A DNA stretch of 64,000 nucleotides from Amycolatopsis regifaucium (GCF_001613935.1 NZ_LQCI01000014.1:69383-133382); one strand, 5' to 3'; counted from the stretch's first letter, positions 24,009-32,775 are shown. Translations and numbers: made by a program. The notes: generated by a model not told the origin, from the letters alone.

Positions 24009-24998
24009 TCAGGCGGTCAGCTTCGGAAGCACGTCCCGCCCGAACGTCTCGATGAACTCGTCCTGGTTCCGGCCCACGTTGTGGAGGTAGATCCGGTTGA
24101 AGCCGGCGTCGACGTACTTCTGCAGCGCCGCGCGGTGCACGTCCGGATCGGACGAGACGACCATCCGGCCTTCGAAGTCCTCGCGCCGCACCAGTTTCGC
24201 CATCTGCGCGAAGTCGAACGGCGAGCGGATGTCGGCCTTGGGGAACTTCATGCCGCCGTTGGGCCACTGGTCCATCGCGTTGGCCCACGCCGTTTCGTCG
24301 TCCTCGGCCCACGACAGGTGCACCTGCAGCAGTTTCGGCATCGAGTCCGGGTCCTTGCCCGCCTTGCGCGCGCCGGTGCCGAAGTTGTCGAGGATTCCGG
24401 CGAGTTTCTCGATCGACGCGCCCGGCGTGATCAATCCGTCGGCGAGTTCGCCGGTCTTGCGCGAGGTGTACGGGCCCGCCGACGCGATGTAGATCGGCGG
24501 CGGCTCGTCAGGCAGGGTCCACAGCCGGGTGGTGTGCAGCTTGAAGAACTCGCCACTGTGCTTGACGTCCTTGCCGGTGAACAGTTTCCGGATGACCTCG
24601 AGCGCCTCGAACATCCGCCGCACCCGCTCGGGCGCTTCCGGCCAGTAGCCGCCGATGATGTGCTCGTTGAGCGCTTCACCGGAGCCGATGCCGAGCCAGG
24701 TCCGGCCGGGGTAGGTGGCCTCCAGCGTCGCCGCGGCCTGGGCGACCATCGACGGGTGCAGCCGGAACGACGGACAGGTCACCCCGGGGCCGAGGTCGCC
24801 GGTGGTGTTCTCCGCCAGCGAGGCGAGCACACTCCACACGAACGAGGCCTCGCCCTGCTGCGGAACCCAGGGCTGGAAGTGGTCGGCGGCCATTTGGCCG
24901 GAGAAGCCGTGCTGTTCGGCCAGCGCCGCCAGCCGGATCGACTCGCGCGGCGAGAACTGCTCGAGTGCCGCGGCCAAGCCGATTTGAACCTCAGTCAC
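24009..24998 (-). CDS. LLM-class F420-dependent oxidoreductase (G6PDH-like family)
   Basis: 329-residue bacterial-luciferase-fold enzyme. Seen: VQIGLAAALEQFSPRESIRLA, MAADHFQPWVPQQGEA (the D-H-F-x-PW block that contacts the deazaflavin), LEATYPGRTWLGIGSGEALNE, and ETFGRDVLPKL at the end. This pattern is that of the F420-dependent glucose-6-phosphate-dehydrogenase-like subfamily, whose members mostly have unknown substrates. GTG 24998 overlaps the upstream gene's stop (GTGA) and starts at the family N-terminus. No KstR-like box precedes the pair, so a steroid role is not indicated. Confidence 0.82.
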   Translation of the reverse strand: MTEVQIGLAAALEQFSPRESIRLAALAEQHGFSGQMAADHFQPWVPQQGEASFVWSVLASLAENTTGDLGPGVTCPSFRLHPSMVAQAAATLEATYPGRTWLGIGSGEALNEHIIGGYWPEAPERVRRMFEALEVIRKLFTGKDVKHSGEFFKLHTTRLWTLPDEPPPIYIASAGPYTSRKTGELADGLITPGASIEKLAGILDNFGTGARKAGKDPDSMPKLLQVHLSWAEDDETAWANAMDQWPNGGMKFPKADIRSPFDFAQMAKLVRREDFEGRMVVSSDPDVHRAALQKYVDAGFNRIYLHNVGRNQDEFIETFGRDVLPKLTA

Positions 24999-25849
24999 GC
25001 TTGCTGCCCCTTTCGAAAGCTCTCGGCGACCTTCGTGTACTGGTCGAGTCGTTCCAGTGTCTCCGCTTCGGGCTCGGTCGGCAGGAAGAGCGTCGCCTCG
25101 TCGACGCCACCGCTCGCCAGCGTGCCCAGCGCGTCCTCCTTCGGCGAAGCGCCGAAAGCGGAGAACTTGACGTCGCTCCGGCCCTGGTCCGCCAGCCACT
25201 GGCGGGCCTTGCGCAGCTCCTCCGGCGGGGTGTGGGCGTGCGGCAGCCAGCCGTCACCGAACTTCGCGATCCGCCGCATCGCCTTCTCCCCCGCGCCGCC
25301 GATGTAGATCGGCGGATGCGGCTTCTGCACCGGCTTGGGCCACGCGAAGATGGGGTCGAAGTCGACGAGCTTGCCGTGGAACTCCGCCTCGTCCTTGGTC
25401 CAGATCTCCTTCAGCGCGGCCAGCTGCTCGTCGACGAGCGCGCCCCGCGTCTGCGGATCGGTGCCGTGGTTGCGCATTTCCTCCCGGTTCCACCCGACGC
25501 CGACGCCGAAGAGGAACCGGCCGCGCGAAACCAGGTCCAGCGAAGCGACCTCTTTCGCGGTGTGGATGACGTCGCGCTGCTGCAGCAGCGCGACGCCCGT
25601 GCCCAGTTTCAGGTTCGACGTGGCCCCGGCCGCCGCCGTCAGCGCGACGAACGGGTCCAAGGTCCGGTAGTAGATCCTCGGCAGCTCGCCGCCACCCGGG
25701 TATGGCGTTTCCCGGCTCACCGGGATGTGCGAATGCTCCGCGATCTGCAGCGAGCTGAACCCCCGCTCCTCCACCGCGGCGGCGAGGACGTCCGGCCTGA
25801 TGCCTTCATCGGTGATGAAGGTGGCGATTCCGATCTCCATGTCCAGCAA
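24995..25849 (-). CDS. LLM-class F420-dependent oxidoreductase (Rv2161c-like family)
   Basis: 284 residues. Seen: EIGIATFITDEGIRPDVLAAAVEERGF, the LQIAEHSHIPVSR block that follows the first strands in this subfamily, RTLDPFVALTAAAGAT, KEVASLDLVSRGRFLFGVGVGWN and KPHPPIYIGGAG. These are signatures of F420-dependent luciferase-like oxidoreductases with an unassigned substrate. ATG 25849; an internal ATG at 25840 is an equally good start. It is co-translated with the following LLM gene, so the two may act in sequence or as partners. Its start is 34 bases from the icmF stop and on the same strand, so icmF read-through is possible. Confidence 0.82.
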   Translation of the reverse strand: MLDMEIGIATFITDEGIRPDVLAAAVEERGFSSLQIAEHSHIPVSRETPYPGGGELPRIYYRTLDPFVALTAAAGATSNLKLGTGVALLQQRDVIHTAKEVASLDLVSRGRFLFGVGVGWNREEMRNHGTDPQTRGALVDEQLAALKEIWTKDEAEFHGKLVDFDPIFAWPKPVQKPHPPIYIGGAGEKAMRRIAKFGDGWLPHAHTPPEELRKARQWLADQGRSDVKFSAFGASPKEDALGTLASGGVDEATLFLPTEPEAETLERLDQYTKVAESFRKGQQA

Positions 25850-25883
25850 CTACCCGGACACGCGCCGCGATATTCCCGCGGCC

Positions 25884-28800
25884 CTAGACGTTGCGGCGGT
25901 ACTGCCCGCCCACCTCGAAGAACGCCTCGGTGATCTGGCCGAGCGAGCACACCCGGGCCGCGTCCATCAGCACGCCGAACAGGTTTCCGCCCCGGGTCGC
26001 CGCCTCGCGCAAGGTCTTGAGCGCGACCTGCGCCTCGTCGTGGTGGCGGCGCTGGAAGTCTTCGAGCCGCTCCAGCTGCGACCGCTTCTCCTCCTCGGTC
26101 GCCCGCGCGAGTTCGACCTCGACGTCGTCCTCGCCGGCGTTCGGGTTGCGGAAGGTGTTGACGCCGATGATCGGCAGCGTGCCGTCGTGCTTTTGGCGCT
26201 CGTAGAGGATCGACTCGTCCTGGATCTTGCCGCGCTGGTAGCCGGTCTCCATCGCGCCCAGCACGCCGCCGCGTTCGGAGATCCGGTCGAACTCCAGCAG
26301 GACGGCCTCTTCGACCAGATCGGTCAGCTCGTCGATGATGAACGAGCCCTGCAACGGGTTCTCGTTCTTCGACAGGCCCCATTCCTTGTTGATGATCATC
26401 TGGATGGCCATCGCGCGCCGCACCGAGCTCTCCGACGGCGTCGTGATCGCCTCGTCGAAGGCGTTGGTGTGCAAGGAGTTCGCGTTGTCATACAGCGCGC
26501 ACAGCGCCTGCAGCGTGGTGCGGATGTCGTTGAAGCTCATCTCCTGCGCGTGCAGCGACCGGCCGGAGGTCTGCACGTGGTATTTGAGCTTCTGCGAACG
26601 CTCGTTGGCGCCGTAGCGCTCCCGCATCGCGACCGCCCAGATCCGCCGCGCGACCCGGCCCAGCACCGAGTACTCGGCGTCCATGCCGTTGGAGAAGAAG
26701 AACGACAGGTTCGGCGCGAAGTCGTCGATGTCCATCCCGCGCGCGAGGTAGCTCTCGACGTAGGTGAAACCGTTCGACAGGGTGAACGCCAGCTGCGAGA
26801 TCGGGTTCGCCCCGGCCTCGGCGATGTGATAGCCGGAGATCGACACCGAGTAGAAGTTCCGGACGCCGTGCTCGATGAACCATTCCTGGATGTCGGCCAT
26901 CATGCGCAGGCTGAACTCGGTGGAGAAGATGCAGGTGTTCTGCCCCTGGTCCTCCTTGAGGATGTCCGCCTGCACGGTGCCGCGGACGTTGCGCAGCGCC
27001 CATTCACGCAGCTCGGCGCTCTCGGCTTCGGACGGCTCGCGGCCGTGTTCGGCCTTGAACGCCGCGACGCGCTGGTCGATCGCGGTGTTGAGGAAGAAGG
27101 CGAGGATCGTCGGCGCCGGGCCGTTGATCGTCATCGACACCGAGGTGCTCGGCGACGTCAGGTCGAAGCCGTCGTAGAGCACCTTCATGTCTTCGAGCGT
27201 CGCGATGGAGACGCCGGAGGTGCCGACCTTGCCGTAGATGTCGGGGCGGGTGTGCGGGTCGTGCCCGTACAGCGTCACCGAGTCGAACGCGGTCGAAAGG
27301 CGCTTCGCCTCGGAATCGGCCGACAGCAGCTTGAAGCGTTTGTTGGTGCGGAAGGGATCGCCCTCACCGGCGAACATCCGCGCCGGGTCCTCACCCTCGC
27401 GTTTGAACGGGAAGACACCTGCGGTGTAGGGGAAGTACCCGGGCAGGTGTTCGCGGCGCAGGAACGACAGCAGCTCACCGGACTCGGTGTAGCGCGGGAG
27501 CGCCACGCGCGGGATCCGGTTGCCGGACAGCGTGTCGCGCCAGAGCTGGGTGTGCAGTTCCTTGTCGCGGATCTTCACGACCAGCTCGTCGGCGCGGTAG
27601 GACTCGGCGAGTTCACGGAAGCGCGCGAGCAGGTTCGTCGACTCACCGTCCACATCGGACTCGGCCGCGGCGAGCAGGCCGTCGAGCGCGTCGGTGCTCG
27701 CGTCGACGGTGGACAGCGCCTCCTTGGCGGCGACGAGGTGCTCGTACTTGCGCAGTGCGGCGACCTGCTGCTCGGTCTTGGCGTGGTAGCCACGGAGGGT
27801 TTCGGCGATCTCCGCGAGATAACGCGACCGGTTGGCCGGGATGATCGTGCTCGCGTCGGTGGAGACCTTGCCCTCGACCTTCGGCAGCACGCCGGGCGAG
27901 ACGGTCAGGCCACGTTCGGCGAGCGTGTCGCGCAAGTGCTGGTACAGCGCGGTGACACCGTCGTCGTTGAACTTGGCGGCACTGGTGCCGTAGACCGGCA
28001 TGTCCTCGGGCGAGGAGCTGAACGCCTCACGGTTGCGGACGAGCTGGCGCGCGACATCACGGCGGGCGTCCTCGGCGCCGCGGCGCTCGAACTTGTTGAT
28101 CGCCACCGCGTCGGCGAAGTCGAGCATGTCGATCTTCTCCAGCTGCGACGCCGCGCCGAACTCCGGCGTCATGACGTACAGCGACTGGTCCACGTAGTCG
28201 ACGATGCCGGCGTCACCCTGGCCGATACCCGGCGTTTCGACGATCACCAGGTCGAACCCCGCGGCCTTGCAGGCGAGGATCGACTCCGAAAGCCCGGTCG
28301 GGATCTCCCCGCTGGTGGTCCGGGTGGCGAGCGAACGGAAGTAGACCGGGCTGCCGTCGAGGCAGTTCATCCGGATCCGGTCGCCGAGCAGCGCTCCCCC
28401 GCCCTTGCGACGCGACGGGTCGACGGCCAGCACGGCGATGCGGAGCTTGTCCTCCTGGTCCAGCCGGAAGCGGCGGATCAGCTCGTCGGTGAGCGACGAC
28501 TTGCCGGAACCACCGGTTCCGGTGATCCCCAAGACCGGCACCTGGCGCGCCTTGGCGGCTTCGGTGATTTTGTCGAGCCACTCCCGGGACAACGTCTCGC
28601 GCTGAAGCTGGGTGATGACCCGGGACAACGCGGGGATGTCACCCGAAAGCAGTTTGTCCAGCGAGCCCGGCGAGTGCGCGGACAGGTCCGTGTCGCAGGC
28701 CTTGATCATCAGGTTGATCATGCCCGGGAGGCCCAGCTCGTAGCCGTCCTCCGGCGAGAAGATCCGCGCGACGCCGCGCGAGTGCAGCAGGTCGATCTCC

Positions 28801-29120
28801 TCGCGGACGATGACGCCGCCCCCGCCGCCGAACACCTTGATGTGCCCGGCGCCGCGTTCGTTCAGCAGCTCGACCAGATAACTGAAGTATTCGACGTGCC
28901 CGCCCTGATAGGCGCTGATGGCCACGCCCTGGACGTCCTCGGCGATGGCCGCGGTGGCGACCTCGTCGACCGACCGGTTGTGCCCGAGGTGAACGACCTC
29001 CGCCCCCTGCGACTGCAAGATGCGCCGCATGATGTTGATGGACGCGTCATGCCCGTCGAAGAGGCTCGACGCCGTCACGAAGCGAACGGGGTTCACGGGC
29101 CGGTGCAGGTCGCTGGTCAT
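25884..29120 (-). CDS. icmF: Fused isobutyryl-CoA mutase IcmF
   Basis: 1078 residues in the IcmF order: N-terminal B12-binding domain (about 10-145, with LFDGHDASINIMRR holding the cobalt-ligand His24), a MeaB-like G-protein chaperone (about 190-420, P-loop GITGTGGSGKSS, and VETPGIGQGD), and the mutase barrel (about 550-1078, with NFYSVSISGYHIAEAGANP and SLHTNAFDEAITTPSE). It interconverts isobutyryl-CoA and n-butyryl-CoA using adenosylcobalamin, with GTP hydrolysis protecting the cofactor. Length equals known IcmF proteins. The ATG at 29120 follows TTTTGGAGTC. It is divergent from an ArsR regulator; it could feed branched CoA esters to valine catabolism or polyketide extender supply. Confidence 0.93.
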   Translation of the reverse strand: MTSDLHRPVNPVRFVTASSLFDGHDASINIMRRILQSQGAEVVHLGHNRSVDEVATAAIAEDVQGVAISAYQGGHVEYFSYLVELLNERGAGHIKVFGGGGGVIVREEIDLLHSRGVARIFSPEDGYELGLPGMINLMIKACDTDLSAHSPGSLDKLLSGDIPALSRVITQLQRETLSREWLDKITEAAKARQVPVLGITGTGGSGKSSLTDELIRRFRLDQEDKLRIAVLAVDPSRRKGGGALLGDRIRMNCLDGSPVYFRSLATRTTSGEIPTGLSESILACKAAGFDLVIVETPGIGQGDAGIVDYVDQSLYVMTPEFGAASQLEKIDMLDFADAVAINKFERRGAEDARRDVARQLVRNREAFSSSPEDMPVYGTSAAKFNDDGVTALYQHLRDTLAERGLTVSPGVLPKVEGKVSTDASTIIPANRSRYLAEIAETLRGYHAKTEQQVAALRKYEHLVAAKEALSTVDASTDALDGLLAAAESDVDGESTNLLARFRELAESYRADELVVKIRDKELHTQLWRDTLSGNRIPRVALPRYTESGELLSFLRREHLPGYFPYTAGVFPFKREGEDPARMFAGEGDPFRTNKRFKLLSADSEAKRLSTAFDSVTLYGHDPHTRPDIYGKVGTSGVSIATLEDMKVLYDGFDLTSPSTSVSMTINGPAPTILAFFLNTAIDQRVAAFKAEHGREPSEAESAELREWALRNVRGTVQADILKEDQGQNTCIFSTEFSLRMMADIQEWFIEHGVRNFYSVSISGYHIAEAGANPISQLAFTLSNGFTYVESYLARGMDIDDFAPNLSFFFSNGMDAEYSVLGRVARRIWAVAMRERYGANERSQKLKYHVQTSGRSLHAQEMSFNDIRTTLQALCALYDNANSLHTNAFDEAITTPSESSVRRAMAIQMIINKEWGLSKNENPLQGSFIIDELTDLVEEAVLLEFDRISERGGVLGAMETGYQRGKIQDESILYERQKHDGTLPIIGVNTFRNPNAGEDDVEVELARATEEEKRSQLERLEDFQRRHHDEAQVALKTLREAATRGGNLFGVLMDAARVCSLGQITEAFFEVGGQYRRNV

Positions 29121-29190
29121 GACTCCAAAATACTTGGACTTCCTACTATTTCAAACCCATCTCCGCGCGTGACGGCGCTCTCACTCGTCC

Positions 29191-29218
29191 TTGACAGATC
29201 GACACACGCCAGTATATT
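29191..29218 (+). promoter_or_regulatory. Sigma-70-like promoter of the ArsR gene
   Basis: TTGACA (29191-29196) and TATATT (29213-29218) are separated by 16 bases, a close match to the consensus for the housekeeping sigma factor and unusually good for this GC-rich genome. The ArsR start lies 38 bases downstream. Confidence 0.72.
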
Positions 29219-29219
29219 C

Positions 29220-29231
29220 AACCGAAAGGTT
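29220..29231. promoter_or_regulatory. ArsR-type operator candidate
   Basis: AACCGAAAGGTT has 4-base arms AACC and GGTT around GAAA and sits immediately after the -10 hexamer, so a bound repressor would cover the transcription start. Further AT-rich CAACCGATTGATTGAG follows. Confidence 0.55.
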
Positions 29232-29255
29232 AAACAACCGATTGATTGAGCAGCG

Positions 29256-29594
29256 ATGACCACTGATCAGCTCAGCGCCACGTTCGCCGCACTGGCGGAC
29301 CCCACCCGGCGCGCCATCCTCGCCCGGCTCGCCACCGGCGAAGCCAGCGTCAACGAGCTGGCGGAGCCCTTTCCGGTCAGCCTCCAGGCCATCTCCAAGC
29401 ATCTGAAGGTCCTCGAGCGGGCGGGACTGATCAGCCGGAGCAAGACGGCGCAGTGGCGGCCCTGTCGCTTGGAGGCCGCGCCGCTCGGCGATGTCGCCGA
29501 CTGGGTCGAGCGGTACCGGCGCTTCTGGGAAGGCGGCTTCGACCGCATGGAACAGCACCTCGCGGCACTTCAGAAGGACCACGAAGAAAACTGA
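29256..29594 (+). CDS. ArsR-family transcriptional regulator
   Basis: 112 residues. Seen: LADPTRRAILARLATGEASVNELAEPF then the HTH VSLQAISKHLKVLERAGLI, and a C-terminal helix RRFWEGGFDRMEQHL. The metal Cys motif (ELCVCDL) of true metal sensors is absent; this is the Rv0081-like or SRPBCC-associated type that often controls a neighbouring gene. ATG 29256, weak ribosome site, but a strong TTGACA/TATATT promoter and an AACC-GGTT element precede it. Fourteen bases downstream begins the DUF899 gene on the same strand, so they form an operon and the regulator probably controls it. Confidence 0.87.
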   Translation: MTTDQLSATFAALADPTRRAILARLATGEASVNELAEPFPVSLQAISKHLKVLERAGLISRSKTAQWRPCRLEAAPLGDVADWVERYRRFWEGGFDRMEQHLAALQKDHEEN

Positions 29595-29607
29595 GATTGG
29601 GGAACCG

Positions 29608-30258
29608 ATGACCACGGCACTGCCGGAGATCGTCTCGCAGGAAGAATGGCAAAGCGCGCGGGACGCATTGCTGATCAAGGAAAAGGAACTCACCCGGGCC
29701 GCGGACGCGGTCGCCGCCGAACGGCGACGGCTGCCGATGGTCCGCTTCGACGGCAAGTACGAATTCGAGGGACCTCGGGGGCGGGTCACCCTGCTGGACC
29801 TGTTCGAAGGACGCCGTCAGCTGATCGTCTACCACTTCATGCTCAACCCGGGCCAGAAGGCGGGCTGCCCCGGTTGCTCGCTGGTCGTGGACAACATCGG
29901 CCACCTCGCGCATCTGCACGCCCGCGACACCACGCTGTACGTGGTCGCGCCGGCGACACTGCCCGAGATCGAGCGGTACAAGGAGCGGATGGGCTGGACC
30001 GTTCCGTGGGTCTCCACCGACGGCAACGACTTCAATCCGGACTGCGGGATCGACGGCGGTTTCGGTGTCAGCGTGTTCCTGCGGGAGGGCGACGACGTGT
30101 TCCGGACCTACTTCACCACCGCACGCGGCGGGGACCAGCTGGTGTCGACGCTGCGGTACCTGGACCTGACGCCGCTCGGGCGGCAGGAGGCGTGGGAGGA
30201 ATCCGGCCGCGGGACCGACGGGCCGGGTCACTGGTGGAAACGCCACGACGAGTACTGA
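29608..30258 (+). CDS. DUF899 thioredoxin-like family protein
   Basis: 216 residues. Seen: MVRFDGKYEFEGPRGRVTLLDLFEGRRQLIVYHFM, and CPGCSLVVDNIGHLAHLHARDTT with the C-x2-C pair in a thioredoxin-like position, then FRTYFTTARGGDQLV and HWWKRHDEY at the end. These are the hallmarks of the DUF899 family, thioredoxin-fold proteins whose partners are often ArsR regulators; no reaction is established. ATG 29608 follows TTGGGGAACC. The pair with ArsR upstream and a hairpin right after the stop (30261-30288) define a two-gene unit, to which the reductase-like gene downstream may be added. Confidence 0.85.
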   Translation: MTTALPEIVSQEEWQSARDALLIKEKELTRAADAVAAERRRLPMVRFDGKYEFEGPRGRVTLLDLFEGRRQLIVYHFMLNPGQKAGCPGCSLVVDNIGHLAHLHARDTTLYVVAPATLPEIERYKERMGWTVPWVSTDGNDFNPDCGIDGGFGVSVFLREGDDVFRTYFTTARGGDQLVSTLRYLDLTPLGRQEAWEESGRGTDGPGHWWKRHDEY

Positions 30259-30260
30259 GT

Positions 30261-30288
30261 CTCCGCATTCAGTCCTCTCAATGCGGAG
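30261..30288. terminator. Short hairpin after DUF899 gene
   Basis: Arms CTCCGCATT (30261-30269) and AATGCGGAG (30280-30288) around a 10-base loop CAGTCCTCTC. It begins three bases after the DUF899 stop. The loop and stem share the AGTCCTCT-AATGCGG motif found at 8316, 52407 and 62178. Confidence 0.72.
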
Positions 30289-30374
30289 AGGGCATGTCGA
30301 GAACCCCGGCTCCGCTCCGACCCCTCGGTGTCCGGCGCCCGGAAGGCGGGCGCCACACCGAAAGGGTTACGGCC

Positions 30375-30929
30375 ATGCGCAAGCTCGTCTACGCCGTTCA
30401 CACCTCGCTCGACGGCCGCGTCGAAGGCCCGGGCGGCGAGTTCGACTGGGCCGCGATGGGCCCGGAGCTGTCCGCCCACTCCCAGGAACTGGTCGACCGC
30501 GCCGACACCTTCGCCTACGGGCGACGGGTCTGGGACATGATGTCGTCGTACTGGCCGCAGGCCGAATCGATCTCCGACCACCCGCACGACCTGCGGTTCG
30601 CCCCGATCTGGCGGAAGACGCCGAAGATCGTCTTCTCCAGGACACTGGAGAGCGCGGACTGGAACACCGAAGTCGTGGCGGGCGACCTCGCCGAACGCGT
30701 GACCGAACTCAAGGGCAGGCCCGGCAAGGATCTGCTGCTGATGGGCGGGGCCGAACTGGCCGCCACGCTCGCCGACCTCGGCCTGATCGACGAGTTCCAC
30801 GTCGTCGTGCACCCGGTGGTACTCGGCGGCGGCAAGCAGGTGCTCGCCGGCGGAGCGCGCACGGACCTGCGGCTGACCGGCACCCGGACGATGGACGGGC
30901 GCGCGGTCTTGCAGACCTACGAAAAGTGA
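30375..30929 (+). CDS. Dihydrofolate reductase-family (RibD C-terminal-like) protein
   Basis: 184 residues. Seen: MRKLVYAVHTSLDGRVEGPGG (the S-L-DG-x-x-x-GP N-terminal block), FDWAAM, ADTFAYGRRVWDMM, then LLLMGGAELAATLADLGLIDEFHVVVHPVVLGGG, the typical C-terminal half of the RibD/YwjB group. These reduce small pterin- or flavin-like substrates with NADPH; the substrate is unknown. ATG 30375 with AAAGGGTTACGG upstream. It is 116 bases after the DUF899 gene and separated by a hairpin, so it may be transcribed separately. It is convergent with cvnD (47 bases between stops). Confidence 0.85.
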   Translation: MRKLVYAVHTSLDGRVEGPGGEFDWAAMGPELSAHSQELVDRADTFAYGRRVWDMMSSYWPQAESISDHPHDLRFAPIWRKTPKIVFSRTLESADWNTEVVAGDLAERVTELKGRPGKDLLLMGGAELAATLADLGLIDEFHVVVHPVVLGGGKQVLAGGARTDLRLTGTRTMDGRAVLQTYEK

Positions 30930-30976
30930 GGTGAGGTGTCCCCCGGGCGGCAGCCCCTACGCTGCCGCCGTCAGGT

Positions 30977-31588
30977 TCACCTCGCGTTGCTCGCCCGCAA
31001 GGCGATCCACTGCCGCATGGCGTATTCGACCAGCGTGATCAACGTCTGCTTCGTCGACTCCCGTTCCCGGGCGTCACAGCGGACGATCGGGATGTTGGGG
31101 TCGATCGACAGCGCTTCACGCACGTCGTTGATGTCGTGTTCGAGGATGCCGTCGAAGGTGTTGACCCCGACGATGTAGGGCAGGCCCCGGTCTTCGAAGA
31201 AGTCGATCGGGGCGAACGAGTCGGCCAGCCGCCGCGTGTCGGCCAGCACCACGGCGCCGATCGCGCCGCGGACGAGGTCGTCCCACATGAACCAGAACCG
31301 CTGCTGCCCAGGCGTGCCGAACAGGTAGAGGATCAGGTCCGCGTCGAGGGACACGCGGCCGAAGTCCATCGCGACCGTGGTGGTCGATTTGTTGGGCGTC
31401 TGGTCGAGGTTGTCGATCCCCCGACTGGCGTCCGTCATCATCGCCTCGGTGGTGAGCGGGACGATCTCCGACACCGAACCGACGAAGGTCGTCTTACCCG
31501 CACCGAAGCCACCCGCCACGACGATCTTCGCGGATGTCATGGTCGGGGGCGCGGTTTCCCGCGGTGCCTTAAAGCCGACGGAGTCCAC
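30977..31588 (-). CDS. cvnD: Conservon small GTPase CvnD-like
   Basis: 203 residues. Seen: P-loop VVAGGFGAGKTTFVG (residues 23-37), switch region TTVAMDFGRVSLD, G3 LFGTPGQQRF with a G-Q-Q in place of the usual DTAGQ, and VGVNTFDG for base recognition (N-x-x-D). This is the actinobacterial CvnD type of Mgl/Arf-like GTPase. Start GTG 31588 overlaps the cvnC end by 20 bases; an internal ATG at 31540 starts right at MTSAKIVVAGG and is also plausible. It is the fourth gene of the cvnABCD set, which links a membrane kinase-like protein to developmental or antibiotic regulation in streptomycetes. Confidence 0.88.
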   Translation of the reverse strand: MDSVGFKAPRETAPPTMTSAKIVVAGGFGAGKTTFVGSVSEIVPLTTEAMMTDASRGIDNLDQTPNKSTTTVAMDFGRVSLDADLILYLFGTPGQQRFWFMWDDLVRGAIGAVVLADTRRLADSFAPIDFFEDRGLPYIVGVNTFDGILEHDINDVREALSIDPNIPIVRCDARERESTKQTLITLVEYAMRQWIALRASNAR

Positions 31589-32315
31589 TCAAAACCCTTT
31601 CCATCAACACCAGATGTGCCTCGGCGCCGTCATTGCCCGAAATCGTCTTGTGCACGCTGACCAGTCCCGCGTCCGCCGCGTCGCTGATCAGCACGCGTGC
31701 CACACCCAGCGGTACCCGCAGGGTCGCCGCGATCTCGGCGACCGAGCGCGGGGTCCGGCACTCCTCGATGATCGAAACGCACTCGATCTGCTCCGTGGCC
31801 CCCGCGGGGAGGCTACCCGCGGCGACGTGGTCCTTGGTGGAGATGAGCGTCTCCAGCTCAAGAGCGTAGTTCGCCTTGGTCCGGCCGCCGGTGAGGGCAT
31901 AGGGACGGACGATCGCCGTCTCTTCGAGCGGTGACGGCCCCTGCTCGAAGACGGCGGGCATGATGAACTCGCCACTGGGCGGGCCCGGGTCGAAAAGGCC
32001 ACCTGGTCTCGGCCCGACGGCACCTGCGCCGCTGTCGGGTGGAGAAGCAAGTGAGGTCACGCGGTCTCCTTGATCGGTCGGCTGCGGGACTGCCGATTCC
32101 CCGGCGGCGTGTGCTCCGCCGGCCGGGAAATCCTCGGACTGCTTGCTCTTCTTGCGCTTCCGACGACCACGGCCCGAATCCAGGGTGAAGCCGTTCAGGA
32201 CGTCGGCGAACGTGCCGTCGTCCCGTGAACCGGCAGCATTGGCAACCCCCGCGCGCGGAGGCTGGCTATCCCCCGTCCCCGGCTGTTCACCGAAGGATCC
32301 GGACCCGGTGCTCAT
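31569..32315 (-). CDS. cvnC: Conservon DUF742 protein CvnC-like
   Basis: 248 residues: a disordered Gly/Pro/Ser-rich N-terminal half (1-130, with KRKKSKQ basic cluster) and a C-terminal DUF742 winged-helix domain beginning IVRPYALTGGRTKANYALELETLI and containing RTPRSVAEIAATLRVPLGVARVLISDAADAGLV. The DUF742 domain is an HTH-type fold proposed to contact the GTPase and kinase modules. ATG 32315 lies seven bases after cvnB. The N-terminal extension is longer than in many CvnC proteins (about 120 residues). Confidence 0.88.
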   Translation of the reverse strand: MSTGSGSFGEQPGTGDSQPPRAGVANAAGSRDDGTFADVLNGFTLDSGRGRRKRKKSKQSEDFPAGGAHAAGESAVPQPTDQGDRVTSLASPPDSGAGAVGPRPGGLFDPGPPSGEFIMPAVFEQGPSPLEETAIVRPYALTGGRTKANYALELETLISTKDHVAAGSLPAGATEQIECVSIIEECRTPRSVAEIAATLRVPLGVARVLISDAADAGLVSVHKTISGNDGAEAHLVLMERVLSGLRRL

Positions 32316-32322
32316 CGAGACA

Positions 32323-32775
32323 TCATCCCACCGGTTCGCCGATCAGCGACCCACCGGCGCCCTGCAATTGCGCGCGAAGTTCCGGAGTGAGGATCTGACC
32401 GACGCGGTCGACGAGCATCGTCATCTCGTAGGCGACCTGTCCGATGTCGCAGTTCGGGGCGGCGAGGATGGCCAGGCAGGAGCCGTCGCTGATCGACATC
32501 AGCACCATGATGCCGAGTTCCATCTCGACGACGGTCTCGTTGACCGCGCCTGCCTCGAAACACCGTGCGGCACCCTGGGTCAGGCTCACCAGCCCGGACG
32601 CGACCGCGGCCAGCTGGTCCGCCCGGTCGAGCGGGAGCCTGCTGGACGCGGTGAGCAGGAGGCCGTCCGCCGACACGACCACGGCGTGCGCCACTCCGGG
32701 CACCCGCTCGGCGAAGTCATTCACCAGCCACCCGAACTGGTTCTGCTGGGGCTGGGCCGGGTTCGGCGAGGTCAT
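32323..32775 (-). CDS. cvnB: Conservon roadblock/LC7-domain protein CvnB-like
   Basis: 150 residues with one roadblock/LC7 domain: FGWLVNDFAERVPGVAHAVVVSADGLLLTASSRLPLDRADQLAAVASGLVSLTQ, then MELGIMVLMSISDGSCLAILA. Roadblock proteins act as GTPase-associated regulators, here expected to partner CvnD. ATG 32775 overlaps the cvnA stop (ATGA), so cvnA and cvnB are translationally coupled. Confidence 0.9.
   Translation of the reverse strand: MTSPNPAQPQQNQFGWLVNDFAERVPGVAHAVVVSADGLLLTASSRLPLDRADQLAAVASGLVSLTQGAARCFEAGAVNETVVEMELGIMVLMSISDGSCLAILAAPNCDIGQVAYEMTMLVDRVGQILTPELRAQLQGAGGSLIGEPVG

Noticed and set aside
25725..29249. A 1174-codon frame antisense to icmF, and similar long frames antisense to cvnA (33012-36668) and the LAL gene (52572-55787)
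   Set aside because: In such GC-rich DNA, long open frames arise opposite real genes; these are Arg/Gly/Pro/His-rich and without recognisable domains, while the sense genes have full motif sets.
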